Positions 44,639-53,185 of a stretch of DNA of 64,000 nucleotides are shown here, one piece after another (within the stretch, counting starts at the first letter, position 1; each line of letters opens with the position of its first letter). Made by a program: the position numbers and the translations under genes. This DNA is from JAMXLO01 sp963832895 (lineage in GTDB: Bacteria; Pseudomonadota; Alphaproteobacteria; Acetobacterales; Acetobacteraceae), in NCBI GenBank assembly GCA_963832895.1, contig CAWHVQ010000003.1:372001-436000 (forward strand), in the 5' to 3' direction. The notes under the pieces were generated by a model, which ran no database searches, had not been told where the DNA came from, and saw nothing but the letters and a program-made list of their open reading frames with translations.

Positions 44639-46330
44639 ATGCTCACTGCTATCTCCATACGCGACGTCGTGCTGATCGAGCGGCTGGATATTTCGTTCGG
44701 GCGAGGTCTGACGGTGCTTACCGGGGAGACCGGGGCCGGCAAGTCGATTCTGCTGGATAGTCTCGGTCTGGCGCTGGGGGCGAGGGCGGACGCCGGACTG
44801 GTGCGTGCAGGCGCCGCACAGGCCAGCGTGACCGCCTGCTTCGCGCCGCCCGTCGGGCATCCTGCGACAGCGCTGCTCGCCGACCAGGGATTGGAGGCCG
44901 ATGACGACCTCGTGCTGCGTCGTGTGCTGACCAAGGATGGCCGGACGCGCGCCTTCATCAATGACCAGCCGGTCGGTGTGGCGCTGTTGCGACGCGCGGC
45001 GTCGCTGCTGGTTGAGGTGCAGGGCCAGCATGAACAAATCGGCCTTGCCGATCCGGCCAGCCACGCGGGTTTGCTCGACGCGTTCGGTGTCGCACGGTCC
45101 CTGCGTGATGCGGCGGCAGCAGCCTGGCGTGCCTGGCGGGCGGCGGTTACCGCCCTGGAGGCCGCCCACACAGTGATCGCGGCGGCGCAGCGCGACGAGG
45201 ATTGGCTGCGTCACGCGGTGGAGGAGCTGGCCGGTTTGGCCCCACAGCCGGGCGAGGAGGAGCAGCTCGCCCAGGAGCGACAGCGATTGCAGCAGGGCGA
45301 GCGGCACGCCGAGGCGATCGCCGCGGCAATATCTGAGCTGGCACCGCACGACCGTCGCAGCTCGGCGCCTGCCGCGGTGTTGCGTGCAGCCTGCCGTGCG
45401 CTGCAGCGCCTGGTGACACCGGCGGAGCCTGAGGCGACCAATCGGGCAGGACCGGCAATCGCCGCACTGGAACGGGCGGAGGAGGCGCTGGCTGAGGCTG
45501 AAAGCTTCCTGACCAGGCTGGCTGGTGAAGCGGAGGCCGATCCGCGGCTGCTGGAGCTGGCAGAGGAGCGGCTGTTTGCTCTACGCGCGGTGGCCCGCAA
45601 GCACGCGGTGGCGGTGGCGGATCTGCCGGCACTGCTCGACACGTTGAGCGCGCGGCTGGCTGCTCTGGAAAGCGGTGCCGCCGAGGTGGTCGCGCTGGAA
45701 CAGGCGGTTCGCCAGGCGCGCGAGGACTATGTGGGTTCCGCTGTTGCGCTCGCGGCGGCACGGCGGACCGCGGCGGGGCGATTGGACCGGGCCGTGGCAA
45801 AGGAACTGCCGCCGCTGCGGCTCGACAAGGCACGGTTTCACGCCGAGGTGGTGGCGTTGGAGGAGCGCGATTGGGGGCTGGCGGGAACCGATGCCGTGCG
45901 GTTCCTGATAGCCACCAATCCCGGTCAGGAGCTGGGACCTTTGGGGCGGATCGCGTCCGGCGGCGAGTTGTCGCGCCTGATGCTGGCATTGAAGGTGGTG
46001 TTGTCATCTGGGTCACCCGTGCCGACCTTGGTATTTGACGAGGTTGATGCCGATGTTGGGGGCGCCACGGCGGCGGCGGTCGGTGAGCGGCTGGCGCGGG
46101 TGGCGGAGCGGGTTCAGGTGCTGGTCGTGACGCACAGTCCACAGGTTGCCGCGCGCGGTAGTGCGCATTTGCGGGTGTCGAAGCAGGCGGCGCGCGGACG
46201 CACGGCGACGCGTGTCCATCAATTGGACGCGCCGGAGCGGCGCGAAGAGATCGCACGCATGTTGGCTGGCGAAACGATCACCGAGGCTGCCAGGGCGGCG
46301 GCTGATGATCTGCTCGGAGCCGCGGTTTGA
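44639..46330 (+). CDS. recN: DNA repair protein RecN
   Basis: A 563-residue SMC-like ATPase. It has LTAISIRDVVLIERLDISFG, Walker A VLTGETGAGKSILLDSLGLA, LVEVQGQHEQ, long Ala/Glu-rich coiled-coil arms (about 150-360), the signature LGRIASGGELSRLMLALK, Walker B PTLVFDEVDADVGG and VTHSPQVAARG. RecN acts in recombinational repair of double-strand breaks. The gene starts 26 bases after bamD. Confidence 0.95.
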   Translation: MLTAISIRDVVLIERLDISFGRGLTVLTGETGAGKSILLDSLGLALGARADAGLVRAGAAQASVTACFAPPVGHPATALLADQGLEADDDLVLRRVLTKDGRTRAFINDQPVGVALLRRAASLLVEVQGQHEQIGLADPASHAGLLDAFGVARSLRDAAAAAWRAWRAAVTALEAAHTVIAAAQRDEDWLRHAVEELAGLAPQPGEEEQLAQERQRLQQGERHAEAIAAAISELAPHDRRSSAPAAVLRAACRALQRLVTPAEPEATNRAGPAIAALERAEEALAEAESFLTRLAGEAEADPRLLELAEERLFALRAVARKHAVAVADLPALLDTLSARLAALESGAAEVVALEQAVRQAREDYVGSAVALAAARRTAAGRLDRAVAKELPPLRLDKARFHAEVVALEERDWGLAGTDAVRFLIATNPGQELGPLGRIASGGELSRLMLALKVVLSSGSPVPTLVFDEVDADVGGATAAAVGERLARVAERVQVLVVTHSPQVAARGSAHLRVSKQAARGRTATRVHQLDAPERREEIARMLAGETITEAARAAADDLLGAAV

Positions 46331-46344
46331 AAGTGTGGTGGATT

Positions 46345-46446
46345 TCTCCCCCTCCTCTTGCGGGAGGGGGTTGGGGGGAGGGGGCCGAACGCTCTCCGCC
46401 GACCCCTCCTCCCCCCAACCCCCTCCCGCAAGGGGAGGGAGAGGAT
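46345..46446. repeat. Palindromic C/G-rich element, inverted pair (copies 3 and 4)
   Basis: Copy 3 at 46345-46385 (CTCCCCCTCCTCTTGCGGGA then GGGGGTTGGGGGGAGGGGG) is followed after about 18 bases by copy 4 at 46403-46446 in the opposite orientation (CCCCTCCTCCCCCCAACCCC then CTCCCGCAAGGGGAGGGAGA). Together the two could fold into a hairpin with stems of about 40 bases. It fills the recN-ligA gap and ends just before the ligA start. Confidence 0.75.
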
Positions 46447-46454
46447 GTCGCGCG

Positions 46455-48539
46455 ATGACCCGCACGCCACTGACGGCTGAGGCGGACCTCACCGAGCGAG
46501 ACGCTGCCGCGGAACTCGCGCATCTCGCGCGCGAGATCGCGCATCACGACCAGCTGTACCACCAGAAGGACGCGCCGGAGATCAGCGACGCAGAGTACGA
46601 CGCGCTGCGCCAGCGCAATGTCGCGATCGAGGCCCGCTTTCCACATCTGATCCGCGAGGACTCGCCATCCAACCGCGTCGGCGGCGCGCCGGAGAGCGGG
46701 TTCGCAAAAGTGCACCATCGCGTGCCGATGCTGTCGCTCGACAATGCAATGAGCGTGGAAGAATTCGGCGAGTTCTGTGCCCGCGCGCGACGCTTTGTCG
46801 GGCTGGCGGCGGGCGCCCAACTGGCATTTGTCGCCGAACCCAAGATCGATGGCCTGTCGATCAACCTGACCTACGAGGACGGTCGCTTCGTGCGTGGTGC
46901 GACGCGCGGCGATGGCACCGAGGGTGAGGATGTCACCGCCAATCTGCGCACGATGGATGCGGTACCAACACGGCTGAAAGGCCGTTCGCCGTCGCTGATT
47001 GAAATTCGCGGCGAGGTCTTCATGACCAAGGCCGACTTCCTCAAGATGAATGAAGCCCAGGCCGCCGCTGGGCAGAAGGTATTCGCCAATCCGCGCAACG
47101 CCGCCGCGGGCAGCCTTCGGCAGCTTGATCCACGCATCACTGCAGAACGGCCGCTGTCGCTGTTCGCCTATGCGCAGGGTGAATCGAGCGAACCTGTGGC
47201 CGACTCCCACTGGCACTATCTGAGGCGGCTGCGCGACTGGGGTTTTCGCGTGAACCCGCTGTCGCGTCATCTCAAGAGCGAAGCGGATGCTGCCGCATTC
47301 CAGGCCGAGATGGCGCTGGAGCGTTCTGGCCTCGGCTACGACATCGACGGCGTCGTCTACAAGATCGACGATCTGGCGCTGCAGCGTCGGCTAGGCTTCG
47401 TGGGCCGCGCACCGCGTTGGGCGGTTGCCTGGAAGTTTCCGGCCGAGCAGGCGATGACCGTGCTGCAGGACATCCGCATCCAGGTTGGCCGCACGGGCGC
47501 GCTGACGCCGGTCGCGCGGCTCGAGCCGGTGAATGTCGGCGGCGTTCTGGTGCAGAACGCCACTCTGCACAACGAGGACGAGATCGCGCGCAAGGACATT
47601 CGTATCGGCGACACGGTCGTGCTGCAACGCGCCGGCGATGTGATCCCGCAGATCGTCTCAGTGGTGACCGAGCGGCGGCCGAAAGGTGCGGAGCCCTATG
47701 TGTTCCCCGAGGTCTGTCCGGTGTGCGGCAGTCACGCGATGCGCCCGCCGGGCGAGGCGGTGCGACGCTGCACGGGCGGCCTGATCTGCGAGGCGCAGCG
47801 TGTCGAGCGGCTGATCCATTTCGTCTCACGCCCGGCGTTCGACATCGACGGTCTCGGCGAGAAGACGATCCGTGAATTCTATGAGGAAGGTTGGCTGCAC
47901 GGCCCCGCCGATCTGTTCCGTCTACCGGCGCGGGAAACAGAAATCGCTGAACGCGAAGGCTGGGGCAAGATATCTGCTCGCAATCTGGCGCGGGCGATCG
48001 AGGCGCGGCGGCGCATTCCGCTCGATCGGTTCATCTACGCACTTGGTATCCGTCGGATCGGTGTATCGAATGCCCGGCTGCTGGCGCGGCACTACGGCAG
48101 CTTCGCGAACTGGCGCACCGAGATGCTGGCCGCGGTCGAGGCTGGGGCAGAAGCGCGCGCCGAGCTTGACAACATTATCGGCATCGGTTCCGCGATTGCT
48201 GAGGAGCTCGCTGAATTCTTCGGCGAGGGACGCAATATCGAGCTGCTGGACGAGCTGGCCGACGAGCTGACGATCGAGGACGCCGCGCGCGCACAGACGG
48301 CGGACAGCGAGATCGCGGGCAAGACATTGGTGTTTACCGGCACGCTGGAGACGATGACGCGGCCCGAGGCCAAGGCACGGGCCGAGGCGCTCGGGGCAAA
48401 GGTCACCGACAGCGTGTCGAAGAAGACCGACCTTGTCGTCGTCGGCGCCGATGCAGGATCGAAGGCGCGGAAGGCAGGCGAGCTCGGCGTGCGCACGATC
48501 ACCGAGGCCGAATGGCGCGATCTCGCAGATCTTGGATAA
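46455..48539 (+). CDS. ligA: NAD-dependent DNA ligase LigA
   Basis: A 694-residue enzyme. The ATG at 46455 begins MTRTPLTAEADLTERDAAAE. Domain Ia is followed by the adenylation motif AEPKIDGLSINLTYEDGR (catalytic Lys in KIDG), the OB fold (VQVGRTGALTPVARLEPV), the four-cysteine zinc finger (CPVCGSHAMRPPGEAVRRC through LIC), helix-hairpin-helix repeats and a C-terminal BRCT domain (GKTLVFTGTLETMTRPEAKA). It seals nicks in replication and repair. The upstream gap is occupied by the paired repeat. Confidence 0.96.
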   Translation: MTRTPLTAEADLTERDAAAELAHLAREIAHHDQLYHQKDAPEISDAEYDALRQRNVAIEARFPHLIREDSPSNRVGGAPESGFAKVHHRVPMLSLDNAMSVEEFGEFCARARRFVGLAAGAQLAFVAEPKIDGLSINLTYEDGRFVRGATRGDGTEGEDVTANLRTMDAVPTRLKGRSPSLIEIRGEVFMTKADFLKMNEAQAAAGQKVFANPRNAAAGSLRQLDPRITAERPLSLFAYAQGESSEPVADSHWHYLRRLRDWGFRVNPLSRHLKSEADAAAFQAEMALERSGLGYDIDGVVYKIDDLALQRRLGFVGRAPRWAVAWKFPAEQAMTVLQDIRIQVGRTGALTPVARLEPVNVGGVLVQNATLHNEDEIARKDIRIGDTVVLQRAGDVIPQIVSVVTERRPKGAEPYVFPEVCPVCGSHAMRPPGEAVRRCTGGLICEAQRVERLIHFVSRPAFDIDGLGEKTIREFYEEGWLHGPADLFRLPARETEIAEREGWGKISARNLARAIEARRRIPLDRFIYALGIRRIGVSNARLLARHYGSFANWRTEMLAAVEAGAEARAELDNIIGIGSAIAEELAEFFGEGRNIELLDELADELTIEDAARAQTADSEIAGKTLVFTGTLETMTRPEAKARAEALGAKVTDSVSKKTDLVVVGADAGSKARKAGELGVRTITEAEWRDLADLG

Positions 48540-48626
48540 ACGCTTCGTCAATGTGAACCAGTTCATAACCGTTCTCTCGCCCAGCGCAGATCCTGCCGCG
48601 AAGGGTCGGACGAGGGAGAACGGGTG

Positions 48627-48827
48627 ATGAGCGGAACGCACACAGTATGGCAGATGCTAGAGCAACGTCGCGGTCGCGCTGCCAATCGCGAACGTAGCGG
48701 CGTCATGATCGCCGTCGCGCTATTGTGCGCCATGGCGGCGGCGGAGGTGTTGTTTCTGCGCTTCGTCGCCGGGCCTGACAGCGTAAACCTGATCTCGGCG
48801 GCCGAAGGCATTCCCACGACGGACTGA
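48627..48827 (+). CDS. Small hypothetical single-pass membrane protein
   Basis: A 66-residue frame from the ATG at 48627 (a GTG sits three bases earlier), preceded by GAGGGAGAACGG. A charged N-terminal half (QRRGRAANRERSG) is followed by a membrane segment (VMIAVALLCAMAAAEVLFLRF) and a short polar tail. I do not recognise the family. The ribosome site and the membrane segment make it plausible, but its short length leaves it uncertain. It follows ligA on the same strand. Confidence 0.45.
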   Translation: MSGTHTVWQMLEQRRGRAANRERSGVMIAVALLCAMAAAEVLFLRFVAGPDSVNLISAAEGIPTTD

Positions 48828-48865
48828 GCCGCGTGCTGCGTTACGTGGCGGCCATTTCGAGCACG

Positions 48866-49522
48866 TCAGGCATGCCTGTGCCGCGCGCGTCGCGGCGCCT
48901 GGACGGCTGTGATGACGTGACAGCCTACCAGTCGCGACAACGGTGAAACATCTGCGTGCGTATTGCGCATGATGAGCCACCGGAGGTTGGTCAGCGCGAC
49001 GAGCGGCGTGAGGTCGGTGACCGGCGTGCCGGTCAGATCGAGAAACTGGAGAGCGGTCAGCGAGGCAAGCGGCGCGATATCGGTGATCCGTGTGGCGGAC
49101 AGATCGAGACTGCGCAGGTTGCGCAGCCCGATCAGTGGCGTTGTGTCGGTGATCTGGGTGTCGCCGAGATCGAGACGCTCCAGCCTCCTCAGCCCAGCCA
49201 GCGGCTTGATGTCATCGACCAGCGAACCGGTCAGGAAGCAGCCCTCCAGTTCAGCCATACCTTCGAGCGGTGCCAGGTCGCTGACGGCGGTGAACGACAG
49301 ATGCAGATGCTGCAGTCGGGTCAGCGCGGCAAGCGGAGCGATATCGCTGATACGCGATCGCGTCAGCAACAGGCGGCGCAAACCGGTTAGGAGAGCAACC
49401 GGGCGCAGATCGGTGATGTAGCTCCGCTCCAGCCGCAGTTCGACGATATGCGGAATCCAGTCCTCGGGCGGCGCCTGACCTTCAAGGATCAGACGTGCGA
49501 CCTCGGCGGGATCAATGCGCAC
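48866..49522 (-). CDS. Leucine-rich-repeat protein, eight 22-residue repeats
   Basis: A 218-residue protein made almost wholly of eight tandem 22-residue repeats, for example LRRLLLTRSRISDIAPLAAL and LRSLDLSATRITDIAPLASL. The consensus LxxLxLxxTxIxDxxPLxxL is the internalin/SDS22 type. There is no signal peptide or membrane segment, so it is probably cytoplasmic, unlike secreted internalins. It uses a GTG start at 49522 that overlaps the end of the TauD-type gene by 11 bases, indicating co-translation. The C-terminal end is Arg/His-rich. A protein-binding role is likely; the partner is unknown. Confidence 0.75.
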   Translation of the reverse strand: MRIDPAEVARLILEGQAPPEDWIPHIVELRLERSYITDLRPVALLTGLRRLLLTRSRISDIAPLAALTRLQHLHLSFTAVSDLAPLEGMAELEGCFLTGSLVDDIKPLAGLRRLERLDLGDTQITDTTPLIGLRNLRSLDLSATRITDIAPLASLTALQFLDLTGTPVTDLTPLVALTNLRWLIMRNTHADVSPLSRLVGCHVITAVQAPRRARHRHA

Positions 49523-50348
49523 GATGGAACGGCTTGTCGCCCTTCACCGTGACGCGATAGCCGGAGCGCACCTGCGGGAAGTAGTCCCACATCGCGATGT
49601 GCTGCACACAACGATTGTCCCAGAAGGCCACCGAGTCCGGTTGCCAGCGGAACCGCACCTGCCAATGCGGTCGGCCGCAATGCTCATAGAGGAAGTCGAG
49701 GATCGCGCGGCTCTCCGCCTCCGGCATGTCCTTGATCGAATGAGTGAATACAGGATTGACGTAGATCGCCTGCCGCCCGGTGACCGGATGGGTGCGAATC
49801 ACCGGATGCTCGGCTCGCGGAAACGTCTTCGGTCCCTCGGCGCCGATCAGCCGGTTGGTGCGCGAGTAGTTCATCGAACCATCGTGGATCGCCGTGAGGC
49901 CGACTAGGAACTGCTGCATCGGCTTGGATAGCGCGTCGTACGCCGCATACATGCTGGCGACGATGGTGTCCCCACCGACCGGCGGCACGGTCTTGAGGTT
50001 GAGGATCGACCCCATAGGCGGCTCCGGATCGCAGGACACGTCCGAATGCCAGCGTTCACCGGAGATGCGCTTGGAATTGGCGTCCGCGTGGATCGGCAGG
50101 ATTTCCGGATGCCCTTCCGGACCAGGCGTGTTCGGATGGATGTGCAGCTCGCCGAACTGCCTCCCGAACGCCTTGTGCTGATCGAAGGTCAGCTTCTGGT
50201 CGCGGAAGAATACGACTTGATGCGCCATCAGGGCGTCGTGCACTTCCTGGAACTGCTGATTGCCCAGCGGCCGGCCAAGGTCGACGCCAGAGATCTCCGC
50301 ACCGATCGCCGCGGTGGACGGCTTCACCTCGATGGTCTCGTAGGGCAT
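49512..50348 (-). CDS. TauD/TfdA-family 2-oxoglutarate-dependent dioxygenase
   Basis: A 278-residue non-haem iron enzyme. It has GAEISGVDLGRPLGNQQFQE, HQVVFFRDQKLTFDQHKAFG, the iron facial triad in RWHSDVSCDP (His and Asp) and the distal His in CVQHIAMWD, and the 2-oxoglutarate Arg in SGYRVTVKGD. All are conserved in TauD. The family oxidises taurine, 2,4-D and similar, but the substrate here cannot be chosen; no sulfonate transporter is adjacent. It is divergent from the HxlR gene (137 bases between), which may regulate it. Confidence 0.88.
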   Translation of the reverse strand: MPYETIEVKPSTAAIGAEISGVDLGRPLGNQQFQEVHDALMAHQVVFFRDQKLTFDQHKAFGRQFGELHIHPNTPGPEGHPEILPIHADANSKRISGERWHSDVSCDPEPPMGSILNLKTVPPVGGDTIVASMYAAYDALSKPMQQFLVGLTAIHDGSMNYSRTNRLIGAEGPKTFPRAEHPVIRTHPVTGRQAIYVNPVFTHSIKDMPEAESRAILDFLYEHCGRPHWQVRFRWQPDSVAFWDNRCVQHIAMWDYFPQVRSGYRVTVKGDKPFHRAH

Positions 50349-50484
50349 GTCGGACGCTCCTCGCGATTTCTCTGCCGACTATCCCAGTGAGGCCGCCGGC
50401 TTGTCCAATGGTTGCATGCTACAACCAGTTGTATCGTTGGCAAAGCAGCGCAATATCGCAAGCGGTTCCCCAGCGGAGCGATGG

Positions 50485-51139
50485 ATGAGCGACGATCACA
50501 AATCCGGGTGCCCGATCAACCTCACACTCGAGGTGGTGGGCGACAAGTGGAGCCTGCTGATCATTCGCGACATGATGTTCGGCAACAAACGCCACTACCG
50601 CGAGCTCTTGAGGTCGGAGGAGGGCATTTCTTCCAATATCCTCGCCGATCGGCTGCGGATGCTGCTGGCGCAGGGGATCATCACCAAGGCCGACGACCCG
50701 ACGCATTTGCAGAAGTCGGTCTACAGCCTGACCGGCCAGGGCATCGAGCTGCTGCCGGTACTGGCGCAGATGGCGGTCTGGGGACGCAAGTACCTGCCGG
50801 TGAGCGAGGAACTCGCCATCCGGGCGCGAACTCCTGGAGGAGGGCGGCCCGAAGATGTGGCGTGCCTTCACGGAGGAACTGCGCGAGCGGCATCTGGGAG
50901 CGCCGCCGCGCCGCCGCGCGACCTCGGTCACGTCGCAGTTGCGCGCCGCCCATGATGCCGTGGTTTCCCGGCAGGCGCGCTCGGCTCAGCCCCTGACATC
51001 GGCGGACGGCTTCCCACATGCTGGGTCCGCACAGGCAGGAGGACCTCCATGGCAAGCATCAAGCGGCACGCAAGCGCGGTCTGGCAAGGCAGCGGCAAGG
51101 ACGGCAAAGGCAGTCTCACGACGCAGAGCGCGACCCTGA
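50485..51139 (+). CDS. HxlR-family regulator; frame break near 50825
   Basis: The ATG at 50485 begins a winged-helix HxlR domain: CPINLTLEVVGDKWSLLIIR, RHYRELLRSEEGISSNILAD, and the wing SVYSLTGQGIELLPVLAQMA. After EELAIR the frame turns into an unlike Gly/Arg-rich tail ending at 50955. One base on, the expected family ending appears: ELLEEGGPKMWRAFTEELRE and RHLGAPPRRR. So a single extra base lies about 50821-50829. The restored frame then stays open to 51139, overlapping osmC by 91 bases, so the exact C-terminus is uncertain. The regulator is divergent from the TauD-type gene and upstream of osmC. Confidence 0.75.
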
Positions 51140-51484
51140 AAGAGACGCCGTATTCGTTTACCGCACGGTTCGGCGACGGGAAGGGCACCAACCCGGAGGA
51201 GCTGATAGCCGCGGCACATGCCGGCTGCTTTAGCATGGCGACGGCGTTTCAGCTCAGCGGCGCAGGCAAGGTCGCGTCCGTGTGCAGGCTCTCCGGCGGA
51301 TAACCTTCCAACCGGCACCTTCCTGCTCCATGGTCAGATCGCCGCAGTGCATCTGGTGTTGCGCGCCCGGGTGCCGGGCCTGGAGGACGCTAAATTCCAG
51401 GAGCTTGCGGCAGGGGCGAAAGCGAATTGTCCGGTATCGAAGGTGCTCAACGCCGCGATCACGCTCGACGCGAAATTGGAGTGA
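51049..51484 (+). CDS. OsmC-family peroxiredoxin; frame break within 51265-51300
   Basis: About 144 residues after removing one base, the usual OsmC length. The N-terminal half has ASAVWQGSGKDGKGSLTTQS, the nucleophile region TNPEELIAAAHAGCFSMATA with the first catalytic Cys, then stops at 51303. The second half, one base on, has AAVHLVLRARVPGLEDAKFQ and AKANCPVSKVLNA with the second catalytic Cys. Dropping one G of GG at 51295-51296 joins the frames, though the intervening stretch reads unusually and may hold more than one change. OsmC reduces organic hydroperoxides. Confidence 0.8.
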
Positions 51485-51499
51485 GGTGGGCTCCGCCTC

Positions 51500-52594
51500 T
51501 TACACGTTGAAGCGGAACAGCAGGATGTCGCCGTCCTTCACGACGTATTCCTTGCCTTCGACGCGCATCTTGCCGGCATCCTTGGAGCCAGCCTCGCCCT
51601 TATAGGCGACGTAGTCGTCGTAGCCGATCGTCTCGCAGGCGATAAATCCGCGTTCAAAATCGCCGTGGATCGTGCCTGCCGACTGCGGTGCCTTGGTGCC
51701 ACGGATGACGGTCCAGGCATGCGCCTCCTTCGGCCCGACGGTAAAGAAGGTGAGCAGCCCCAACAGGTCGTAGCCCGCACGGATCACGCGATCGAGGCCG
51801 CTGTCGTGCAGCCCGAGCCCCTCGAGGAATTCGGCGCGATCCGCCTCGGGCAGTTGCGCAACCTCCGCCTCGATCGCCGCCGATACCACCACGACGCGCG
51901 CGCCTTCGGCATGTGCGCGCACCAGCACGCGCTCGGTAAACGCATTCCCGGCCGCGGCCGCACTCTCCTCGACATTGCACAAGTACAGCACGGGCTTTGA
52001 CGTCAGGAGTTGCAGCCGCTTCACAGCCTCGGCCTGCTCTGGCAGGACGACAGAACGCACAGGGCGGCCATCGCGCAGTGCAACAACCAACGGTTCCATC
52101 AGCGCGACCGAAGCGATCGCCTCCTTGTCGTTGCCGCGTGCGCGCTTCTGCGCCGCGACCAGTCGCTTCTCCAGGCTGTCGAGATCGGCGAGCATCAGCT
52201 CGGTCTCCACTACCTCGGCATCGCGGAGCGGATCGATGGCGCCCTCGACATGGGCAATGTCGGGATCCTCGAAGCAGCGCAGCACGTGGATGATCGCGTC
52301 AACCTCGCGGATATGCGCAAGGAACTGGTTGCCGAGTCCCTCGCCCTTGCTGGCACCCCGCACCAAGCCGGCGATATCGACGAATTCCAGGGTCGTGGGC
52401 ACGATCTTTGCCGACTTGCCGATCGTGGCGAGCGTGGTGAGTCGCAGGTCCGGCACAGCCACGCGGCCGACATTCGGCTCGATGGTGCAGAACGGATAGT
52501 TCGCTGCCTGGGCTGCCGCCGTTGCGGTCAGCGCGTTGAACAGGGTGGACTTGCCCACGTTCGGCAGCCCGACGATGCCGCAGTTGAAGCCCAT
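51500..52594 (-). CDS. ychF: Redox-regulated ATPase/GTPase YchF (OLA1 family)
   Basis: A 364-residue P-loop protein beginning MGFNCGIVGLPNVGKSTLFN, with the G2/G3 regions DIAGLVRGASKGEGLGNQFL, the G4-like LYLCNVEE replacing NKxD (the reason this family prefers ATP), and the C-terminal TGS domain ending KDGDILLFRFNV. It is a conserved translation- or stress-linked ATPase. One base follows before the pth stop, on the same strand, and the pth-ychF pair is common in bacteria. Confidence 0.95.
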   Translation of the reverse strand: MGFNCGIVGLPNVGKSTLFNALTATAAAQAANYPFCTIEPNVGRVAVPDLRLTTLATIGKSAKIVPTTLEFVDIAGLVRGASKGEGLGNQFLAHIREVDAIIHVLRCFEDPDIAHVEGAIDPLRDAEVVETELMLADLDSLEKRLVAAQKRARGNDKEAIASVALMEPLVVALRDGRPVRSVVLPEQAEAVKRLQLLTSKPVLYLCNVEESAAAAGNAFTERVLVRAHAEGARVVVVSAAIEAEVAQLPEADRAEFLEGLGLHDSGLDRVIRAGYDLLGLLTFFTVGPKEAHAWTVIRGTKAPQSAGTIHGDFERGFIACETIGYDDYVAYKGEAGSKDAGKMRVEGKEYVVKDGDILLFRFNV

Positions 52595-53173
52595 CTACTT
52601 CGGCTCCCGCGCCAGCAGCGCGACCTTGGTCATGAAGTCCTCGGGCTTGCCCTGCACCAGTAACGGTGCGGCGTCGGCCACGGCGTCGAGCAGCGGCAGC
52701 AGCCACTCGCGGTCTGCCTTCACGAAGTCGCCCAGCACGTGGCCCAGCACACGCTCCTTCTGCCCGGGGTGGCCGATGCCGAGGCGTACCCGCCAGTAGT
52801 CCTGCGTGCCAAGGATGCGATCCATGCTTCGCAGACCGTTATGACCTGCCGCACCGCCGCCGCGCTTCACCCGCACCTTGCCAGGCACCAGGTCGAGCTC
52901 GTCGTGAAATGCGGTGATGCCCTCGAACGGCAGCTTGTAGAACGCGGCAGCCTGCTGCACCGACACACCCAACTCGTTCATATAGGTCTGCGGCTTCAGC
53001 GCCAGGATCTTTTCACCGGCGATGCTGCCCTCGCTCATCAAGCCCTTGAAGCGCTGGCGCCATGGCGTGAAGCCGTACTTGATGGCGATGGTGTCGATCG
53101 CCATGAAGCCGATGTTGTGCCGGTTCCGGGCCATCCCCGGCTCCGGATTGCCGAGGCCGACCCAGAGCAGCAT
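52595..53173 (-). CDS. pth: Peptidyl-tRNA hydrolase
   Basis: A 192-residue enzyme with LLWVGLGNPEPGMARNRHNI containing the catalytic His, LALKPQTYMNELGVSVQQAA with the conserved Asn, ITAFHDELDLVPGKVRVKRG with the catalytic Asp, and GGAAGHNGLRSM. It releases peptides from prematurely ended peptidyl-tRNA. It lies between rplY and ychF on the minus strand, a common order. Confidence 0.96.
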   Translation of the reverse strand: MLLWVGLGNPEPGMARNRHNIGFMAIDTIAIKYGFTPWRQRFKGLMSEGSIAGEKILALKPQTYMNELGVSVQQAAAFYKLPFEGITAFHDELDLVPGKVRVKRGGGAAGHNGLRSMDRILGTQDYWRVRLGIGHPGQKERVLGHVLGDFVKADREWLLPLLDAVADAAPLLVQGKPEDFMTKVALLAREPK

Positions 53174-53185
53174 GACACGCCAAGA

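Noticed and set aside
46345..46446. Repeat cluster considered as a CRISPR array
   Set aside because: There are only two copies, in opposite orientation, with no regular unique spacers and no cas genes in the window.
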